Source: a bacterium
GTDB taxonomy: Bacteria; Myxococcota_A; UBA9160; UBA4427
Direction of reading: 5' to 3'
Assembly: GCA_024742285.1 (NCBI GenBank)
Contig: JANSYR010000001.1
Coordinates: 434,001-498,000, forward strand
Length of the DNA stretch: 64,000 nucleotides
Position numbers and translations under genes: made by a program. The notes beneath the pieces are model-generated. The model worked only from the letters and a program-made list of their open reading frames with translations. It was not told where the DNA came from and made no database searches. The stretch's first letter is position 1, and each line of letters opens with the position of its first letter. Shown piece after piece: positions 59,477 through 64,000 of the stretch.

Positions 59477-59707
59477 GGTCGCCCCTCGCGCACGCGCGCG
59501 TCGGGCGCGCGGTCCTGTGCGTATCTCGGGTGCAACGAAGAGGCACCTTAGACGCAAGTCCCGGAATTCGGATTCCCCGATCCAGAATGCGCGAAAGGGG
59601 TGAAGGCGACTCGGGAGGAACCCCCACTCGGGACTGGGCGCCCTCCCCCATCCCGGCTCCACCGTTTTCGGTACCGTCTCACGAGTCCAACGAGCGAGGA
59701 ATCTGCC

Positions 59708-60277
59708 GTGAGCTACGTGATCGACTGCCGCAAGAACTGGGAGATGACCGAGCGTATGCTCGCCGAAGAGACGGACCCGATCCGCCGGCGCAACCTCGAG
59801 ACGATCGTCGCCCACGCCAAGGCCGAGGCGAAGCCGGACTTCGACGCGCTGATGGCGACCGTCGCAGAAGACGCCAGCTACACCAGCTACACCGACGGCG
59901 ACGCCGACGCGAACAGCCCGACCGGCAAGGACGGGGTCGCCGCCTACTACTCCGGGATCGTCGGCTCCGGCTGCAATCACATCGAGCACGCCGTCGACCG
60001 GATGGCGGTCGGCCGCGACGTGATCACGACCGAGGGCGACATGAAGATGGCGTACCCGGGCAAGGTCCTCGCGGCGATGGGCATTCCGGTCCCCGACGAG
60101 GACGCGCACTATCTCTACCTGTCGCGCCTGATGATCGTGTGGGGCTTCGACGAGAACGGGCTCGTGACCTGCGAGGACAGCTACGCGGCGGGGGGCCATC
60201 CCGGCTTCGACGGGATCGCCGAGCGCCCGGTCACGATGGACCAGATCTATCTCTGGGCGGACGATCCGGCGAGCTGA
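59708..60277 (+). CDS. NTF2-like/SnoaL-type protein
   Basis: 189 residues from the GTG at 59708, preceded by CGAGGAATCTGCC. The cone-shaped NTF2 fold is suggested by IVAHAKAEAKPDFDALMATVAEDASYTSYT, GKDGVAAYYSGIVGSGCNHIEHAVDRMAVGRDVITTEGDM and HYLYLSRLMIVWGFDENGLVTCEDSY. Members include ketosteroid isomerase-like enzymes and ring-hydroxylase small subunits. No catalytic assignment is possible. Divergent from the radical SAM gene by 231 bases with no gene between. Confidence 0.78.
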   Translation: MSYVIDCRKNWEMTERMLAEETDPIRRRNLETIVAHAKAEAKPDFDALMATVAEDASYTSYTDGDADANSPTGKDGVAAYYSGIVGSGCNHIEHAVDRMAVGRDVITTEGDMKMAYPGKVLAAMGIPVPDEDAHYLYLSRLMIVWGFDENGLVTCEDSYAAGGHPGFDGIAERPVTMDQIYLWADDPAS

Positions 60278-60330
60278 AGCGCCGGGATCCGTCGGCTTCG
60301 ACACCGCTGCGATCGTCCGGCCGTCGTCGT

Positions 60331-60987
60331 CTAGCCCTCGGCCGGAACGACGTCCGCGAAGACGAAGCCTTCCCGCTCGACGATCTCTCCGCACTCGATC
60401 GGGATCGGGGCGGCGAAGTCCGGACTGTCGTAGACGAAGGTGTGGAACTCGCCGTTCTCGCCGCAGGGGTCGGCGCCTTCGGGCAGGCGCGCGAGGAGCG
60501 ACTCGTCCCAGTCGTGCCCCGCGAGCGCGCGATCGATTTGCTTCGGGTCGACACAGGCCAGTGCCGCACGAATGCCGGCGCCCATCATCTCCCCGGCGAG
60601 CGCGCGGGTCTCCTTCCCCCAGATCGGAAAGACCGGCTCGAGGCCGACGCGCTTCATCTGCTCGATGCGGTAGTCCCGGATGTCCTCGAGGAAGAGGTCC
60701 CCGAACGCGACCGCACGCACGCCCTCTCCTTTCGCGCGGAGGAAGGCCGCGTCCATGCGCGTCTCGTACTCCTCGTTCGTACAAGGAAAGGGAAGTTCGA
60801 CGCACTCGATCGGCAACCCGATCGCCTCGGCCTGCGCTTCGAGGAGGGAGCGACGCACCCCGTGCATCGCCACGCGATCGTGCTCCGCATTGCAGCTCGT
60901 GATCAGCCCCCGCAGATCGGCCCCGCTCCGCCGCAATACGTGCAGCGCCCACGCGCTGTCCTTGCCCGAGCTCCAGGACAGGAGCAT
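60331..60987 (-). CDS. Dph6-type ATP-pyrophosphatase (diphthine-ammonia ligase-like)
   Basis: 218 residues from the ATG at 60987. The PP-loop is LLSWSSGKDSAWALHVLRR. Further ATPase-family motifs are GLITSCNAEHDRVAMHGVRRSLLEAQAEAIGLP, GEGVRAVAFGDLFLEDIRDYRIEQMKRVGLEPVFPIW and the C-terminal CVDPKQIDRALAGHDWDESLLARLPEGADPCGENGEFHTFVYDSP. This matches bacterial relatives of diphthine-ammonia ligase. Bacteria lack diphthamide, so the real substrate is a different carboxylate amidated through an adenylate. Unlinked to its neighbours. Confidence 0.92.
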   Translation of the reverse strand: MLLSWSSGKDSAWALHVLRRSGADLRGLITSCNAEHDRVAMHGVRRSLLEAQAEAIGLPIECVELPFPCTNEEYETRMDAAFLRAKGEGVRAVAFGDLFLEDIRDYRIEQMKRVGLEPVFPIWGKETRALAGEMMGAGIRAALACVDPKQIDRALAGHDWDESLLARLPEGADPCGENGEFHTFVYDSPDFAAPIPIECGEIVEREGFVFADVVPAEG

Positions 60988-61072
60988 CGGGCCCGCCTCT
61001 CGGCCGACTCCACTCAAGGCGATTCCTCCGCGCTCGCAGTATCGCACGTCCGATGCTCTACTCTCGAACGGA

Positions 61073-61465
61073 ATGCATCCGCCAAACATCCACGAGATCG
61101 AACGCATGGTCCTGCTGCGACAGGCCCTCGACGTGCTGGAAGCCGGCGAGGAGGAGCAGCGGGCGCTCTATCCCGAAGATCGAGACCCGGCGCTCGAGAT
61201 GAAGCTCCTCTTCCGCGAGGCCTGGCACGGTGTCCGCGCCGTGTTCACGCCGATCCTGCCTCGTCTGGCCGTCGAGATCCTCGACACCCTCGACGCCGAG
61301 CTCGATTCCGCGCCGCCCGATTGGTCCGGCATTCGTCGCAAGGCGACGGAAGCACGCGCGAACCTTCCGAACCTGGGAGAACGGAGCGCGCCCCGTGCCT
61401 GGCTCGACCAGATCGTGCTCGGCCCGCACCACCTCCTCGTCCGGAGACAGCTCGGGAGCGAGTAG
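61073..61465 (+). CDS. Small helical protein of unknown function
   Basis: 130 residues from the ATG at 61073. It is helical and acidic (IHEIERMVLLRQALDVLEAGEEEQRALYPEDRDPALEMKLLFREAWHGVRAVF, LAVEILDTLDAELDSAPPDWSGIRRKATEARANLP). No signal peptide, membrane segment or recognised motif. It is divergent from the Dph6-like gene by 85 bases. The following 257 bases (61466-61722) show no gene. Confidence 0.62.
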   Translation: MHPPNIHEIERMVLLRQALDVLEAGEEEQRALYPEDRDPALEMKLLFREAWHGVRAVFTPILPRLAVEILDTLDAELDSAPPDWSGIRRKATEARANLPNLGERSAPRAWLDQIVLGPHHLLVRRQLGSE

Positions 61466-61722
61466 TCGGACTGCGCGGGCTGGAGCGCGCGACTTCGTCC
61501 GCGGTCGACGAAGCGCCATTAGGCCGACGCTCCGTCAGATCCTGCCTGGCCATCGGAAGGCACCGCCCGCGCGATCCCGAGAGCGCAGAATCCCCCCACA
61601 TCCGCTCCCTCCAACCGGCTCGAGGGTCGAACTTCCGCGTTGGCGGCGCTCCGGGCGTCTCACTATTCTGGCCCGACCGCGAGAACCCGAATCGCGGCCC
61701 CTCCCTGCTCCGGAGCCTCAGA

Positions 61723-62406
61723 ATGCGCCCCTCCCTCCGTTCGCTTTGCCTGCCCCTGGCCGGGCTCCTCCTTCTCTGCGTCCTCGCTCCGACGAGCGCA
61801 CTCGCGGAAGAAGGCGAGGTCGATTGGTCGCGGACAGGCCCGTACCTCGGCGCGAGCCTCGTCGGCGGACGCTTCCTCGTCCTGGCGGACGACCTGGAAG
61901 AACAGCTGGTGCCGCTCGGCCTCGAGATCCCGCGCGTTCCCGGAACCGGCCCCGGGTCGACGCTCGGCATCCAGAACAGCATCGAGCACGACTTCTCGAT
62001 CGGCTACGACGTGTTCGTCGGCTACCGCGTGCACAAGTACGTCGCCGCCGAAGCCGAGTTCGAATGGCTGACCGACGTCGCGTTCGACGAGAACGGCGGC
62101 ACCTTCGTCGACGGTGACACGATGACCTTCGCGGCGTCCGTCCGCGCGATCCTTCCGCTCGGGCGCTTCGAGCCCTTCGCGGTCGTCGGGATCGGCGCGA
62201 TGTACGCGAACCTCGAGGACGCGCAGCGCCTCGGCGTGATGTTCGAGGACGGCACCGACTTCCTCTGGAAGGTCGGCGGCGGCTTCGATTTCCACCTGAC
62301 CGAGCAGGTCGGCGTGCGCTTCTCGACGGACTACATGCGCCCGAAGGGCAACATCCACGCCCTCGAGCACGCCTCGGTCGGCGGCGGGCTCTTTTACCGT
62401 TTCTAG
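61723..62406 (+). CDS. Outer membrane beta-barrel protein (OmpA-like/opacity-type)
   Basis: 227 residues from the ATG at 61723. The signal peptide is LCLPLAGLLLLCVLAPTSALA. The mature part is alternating beta strands: GPYLGASLVGGRFLVL, FSIGYDVFVGYRVHKYVAAEAEFEWLTD, MTFAASVRAILPLGRFEPFAVVGIGAMYANLED, FLWKVGGGFDFHLTEQVGVRFSTDYM, and a final strand SVGGGLFYRF ending in Phe, the usual outer-membrane insertion signal. It is an eight-strand-type barrel; transport or adhesion role unknown. The last codons are duplicated in the tandem repeat that follows. Confidence 0.85.
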   Translation: MRPSLRSLCLPLAGLLLLCVLAPTSALAEEGEVDWSRTGPYLGASLVGGRFLVLADDLEEQLVPLGLEIPRVPGTGPGSTLGIQNSIEHDFSIGYDVFVGYRVHKYVAAEAEFEWLTDVAFDENGGTFVDGDTMTFAASVRAILPLGRFEPFAVVGIGAMYANLEDAQRLGVMFEDGTDFLWKVGGGFDFHLTEQVGVRFSTDYMRPKGNIHALEHASVGGGLFYRF

Positions 62407-62460
62407 CCGCGGGCGCCTACCGTTTCTAGCCGCAGGCGCCTACCGCTTCTAGCCGGGCGC
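62395..62460. repeat. About 2.9 tandem copies of a 23-base unit after the barrel gene
   Basis: TACCGTTTCTAGCCGCGGGCGCC (62395-62417) is followed by nearly identical copies at 62418-62440 and 62441-62460. The first copy contains the final Tyr-Arg-Phe-stop codons of the barrel gene; the second and third repeat them downstream. Base changes (CGG to CAG, T to C) show they have begun to diverge. Confidence 0.85.
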
Positions 62461-63029
62461 TAGAAGAAGAGGCCGAGCGTCGGGTACTCGATGTCCGCCA
62501 TGTCGAGGATCACCTCGCGGCGGACGATCCGTAGATCGCCGGCGGAGCCGCCCTCCGCTCGGGCCAGCACGTCTCGCCGCTGACCCGCATAGAGGAAGGT
62601 CGCGCTTCCCGGGCGCGTCCAGTGCAGATGGAAGGCGCTCACGACCGAGAACGTCTCGCCCTCGGTCCCGGTGATCTCGACGTTCCCGACGAGTCGGCGC
62701 GTGCGCGCCGGTGGATTCTCGGACCAGGAGTTGGGCTTGAAGGCGCGCTCGACCCGGAGCATCAGATAGGGGAGCGTCTCGTCGCGGATCGGCAGTCGGT
62801 CCCCGTCGCGCTCTTCGAGCTCCCGTTCGACGCTGATCATTTCCTCGGTTCCGCGGAGGGCGTTGTCGACGAGGGGGTTTCCGCGTCCGGGAACGACGTA
62901 TCGGATCTCGGGCGCGCAGAGCGCGAGCCATTTCTGGTACTCGCGCCCGTCGAGGAGCCGCGCCTCGCGGTAGTACCACTGTTCGATTTCGTGCTGGAGC
63001 TCCAGGCTCGCTCGGAAATCGTCCGACAT
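62460..63029 (-). CDS. Aromatic-ring-hydroxylating dioxygenase, small (beta) subunit
   Basis: 189 residues from the ATG at 63029, which shares a base with the alpha-subunit stop (TGATG) and follows GGAGGAGGGC. The family pattern is LQHEIEQWYYREARLLDGREYQKWLALCAPEIRYVVPGRGNP, then RLPIRDETLPYLMLRVERAF, NPPARTRRLVGNVEI and FHLHWTRPGSATFLYAGQRRDVLAR...LRIVRREVILD. The beta subunit is an NTF2-like structural partner in alpha3-beta3 dioxygenases. Translational coupling to the alpha gene confirms the pair. Confidence 0.95.
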   Translation of the reverse strand: MSDDFRASLELQHEIEQWYYREARLLDGREYQKWLALCAPEIRYVVPGRGNPLVDNALRGTEEMISVERELEERDGDRLPIRDETLPYLMLRVERAFKPNSWSENPPARTRRLVGNVEITGTEGETFSVVSAFHLHWTRPGSATFLYAGQRRDVLARAEGGSAGDLRIVRREVILDMADIEYPTLGLFF

Positions 63030-64000
63030 CAGCCCTCCTCCACCGCCATCAGCGCATCCCGCCAACGCAGGTAGAAGTTCCGCGCGTAGAACTCGTTCGC
63101 GGTCACGCTCACCAGCCCCGGCAGGTCCGGGTGGGGCTTCTCCTCCCCGACGCCGAGCCCGTAGAAGTAGGGCCGGTCGTCCGCGAAGTCGATCGCGCTC
63201 CCCAGGTACTGCTGGGTCCACGCTTCGGAGTCTTCCTGCTCGAGGAGTCCGCCCGGACCGAAGAACGCGGTGTGGTTGCCACGCAGGATCCGCTTGTACT
63301 CCTCCGGCGCGTCCGACGGCACGACGGACCACGACCAGTACTCGACCTTCCCCGGGCCGCGAGGATGCGAGACCTTGAACGCGGTGTTCGACCAGAGAAA
63401 GGACAGGTTCGGGTAGACGCCGTAGGTCAGCCCCTTCATCCGCGCGCGAATCGGGCCGACGCGCTCCTCCGCTTTCATCTGCAGCTCGCGCAGATACTCG
63501 TGGATCTCGGGCGAGAGCAGAGAGGCCATCCCCTCGAAGCCCCACGCCACGCTCTCGAGGGGCGCATCCTCGGGCATCAACCGGAACGTCGCCCCGTGCC
63601 CCGGCTGCGCCACGCAGCTATAGCCGTGATCGAAGACTTCGGCGTTCGCCTCCGGCGGGATGACGGCGGCGTGCAGAAAGGGGCCGTGGTTGACGTCGCC
63701 GAGCTGGTTTTCCATCGGGAGCTTCCAGTTCGCGTTCAGCACCCATCGCTGCGGCGAGCCGACGAACTCGATCCCGTTCTCGAAGCGCTCGAAGAAGGCG
63801 TCGAGGTACCAGCGCTGGTCTCCGAGATACTGCTCGAGGGGCTCGATCTCGGGGTCGAAGGAGCCGAAGATCATCCCGTGCCAGGTTTCGACCCGCGGCA
63901 CGGCCTTGAGCGAGAGCTTCGACTTGTCGGTCCTTCCCTCGACATGGCGTTCCTGCGGAATCGACTGGAGCTTGCCTTCGACCGAGTAGCTCCAGCTGTG
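63029..64000 (-). CDS. Rieske dioxygenase large (alpha) subunit (partial, N-terminus off the right edge)
   Basis: The frame is open to the window edge, so only the last about 323 residues are present. It begins HSWSYSVEGKLQSIP, the second half of the Rieske [2Fe-2S] site (C-x2-H-x-W); the first Cys-His pair lies beyond the edge. The catalytic domain shows the mononuclear-iron segment LGDVNHGPFLHAAVIP (two His after the Asp-Asn), the preceding VETWHGMIFGSFDPEIEPL, and LSFLWSNTAFKVSHPRGPGKVEYWSWSVVPSDAP. With the beta subunit it dihydroxylates aromatic or related substrates using electrons from a reductase/ferredoxin pair elsewhere. Confidence 0.95.
   Translation of the reverse strand, partial: HSWSYSVEGKLQSIPQERHVEGRTDKSKLSLKAVPRVETWHGMIFGSFDPEIEPLEQYLGDQRWYLDAFFERFENGIEFVGSPQRWVLNANWKLPMENQLGDVNHGPFLHAAVIPPEANAEVFDHGYSCVAQPGHGATFRLMPEDAPLESVAWGFEGMASLLSPEIHEYLRELQMKAEERVGPIRARMKGLTYGVYPNLSFLWSNTAFKVSHPRGPGKVEYWSWSVVPSDAPEEYKRILRGNHTAFFGPGGLLEQEDSEAWTQQYLGSAIDFADDRPYFYGLGVGEEKPHPDLPGLVSVTANEFYARNFYLRWRDALMAVEEG

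Noticed and set aside
59530-61722. Long plus-strand extension of the outer-membrane barrel frame
   Set aside because: The first about 730 codons are Arg/Pro/Asp-rich shadow sequence over other genes; a proper signal peptide and start occur at 61723.
1-64000. CRISPR arrays, rRNA genes, phage structural genes, riboswitches
   Set aside because: Reading through the window I saw no regularly spaced short repeats, no rRNA-like stretches, no phage head or tail genes and no recognisable riboswitch cores.

Overview
The window is GC-rich, densely coded chromosomal DNA with short intergenic gaps and frequent 4- to 8-base start/stop overlaps. Three proteins carry PEP-CTERM sorting signals. One large secreted protein has a cysteine cluster (CGDDGCGGSCG) of a kind common in myxobacterial and deltaproteobacterial surface proteins. 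Many oxidative and detoxifying enzymes are present. Together these suggest an uncultured, aerobic, Gram-negative bacterium of the Myxococcota/Binatota (former deltaproteobacterial) type; this placement is inference.

Layout. 1-8.1 kb: a molybdopterin oxidoreductase cut by the left edge, a divergent HxlR regulator with a palindromic candidate operator, a PEP-CTERM protein, two luciferase-like F420-type oxidoreductases and a 4-hydroxyacetophenone-monooxygenase-like Baeyer-Villiger enzyme. 8.2-14.2 kb: cell-envelope genes, namely a DUF3014 protein, an MltF-like lytic transglycosylase, an RND exporter fused to a cyclic-nucleotide-binding domain, and an exported SRPBCC protein. 14.5-19.7 kb: GST, a DsbA-fold isomerase, a LamG protein, an orphan TAXI binding protein and a DUF1523 protein. 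20-24.3 kb: a REC-GGDEF-EAL protein and small enzymes (cupin, DUF1330, MOSC, RidA). 24.4-32.1 kb: a VCBS-repeat secreted protein coupled to an Lgt-like membrane enzyme, an alcohol dehydrogenase and a hybrid histidine kinase. 32.4-33.9 kb: an IS3 remnant and a second PEP-CTERM protein.

34.1-43.8 kb is the most interesting region. Seven minus-strand genes look like one operon: N-acetylglutamate-kinase-like, ArgA-like GNAT, second GNAT, ATP-grasp ligase, large papain-like protein, dicarboxylate/glutamate symporter, M20 amidohydrolase. A sigma-54 activator (EBP) is divergently encoded. A near-consensus sigma-54 promoter and a cluster of TGGCAC/GTGCCA repeats lie between the two. I read this as an undescribed pathway that acetylates, phosphorylates and ligates glutamate-like amino acids into a small peptide product.

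44-52.3 kb returns to oxidative metabolism (AhpD/CMD-like, VOC, P450, F420-type oxidoreductase, GST), a third PEP-CTERM protein built of repeats, and a membrane protein. 52.4-57.5 kb is an accessory island. It starts with a chimeric, catalytically headless serine recombinase. Three cassette-like units follow, separated by attC-like sites, and carry two HEPN-type proteins, a winged-helix/histone-tail protein and a small membrane protein. The island ends next to tRNA-Ser(GGA). 57.7-64 kb: an SDR coupled to a radical SAM enzyme, an NTF2-fold protein, a Dph6-type ATP-pyrophosphatase, an outer-membrane barrel protein, and a two-subunit Rieske dioxygenase cut by the right edge.
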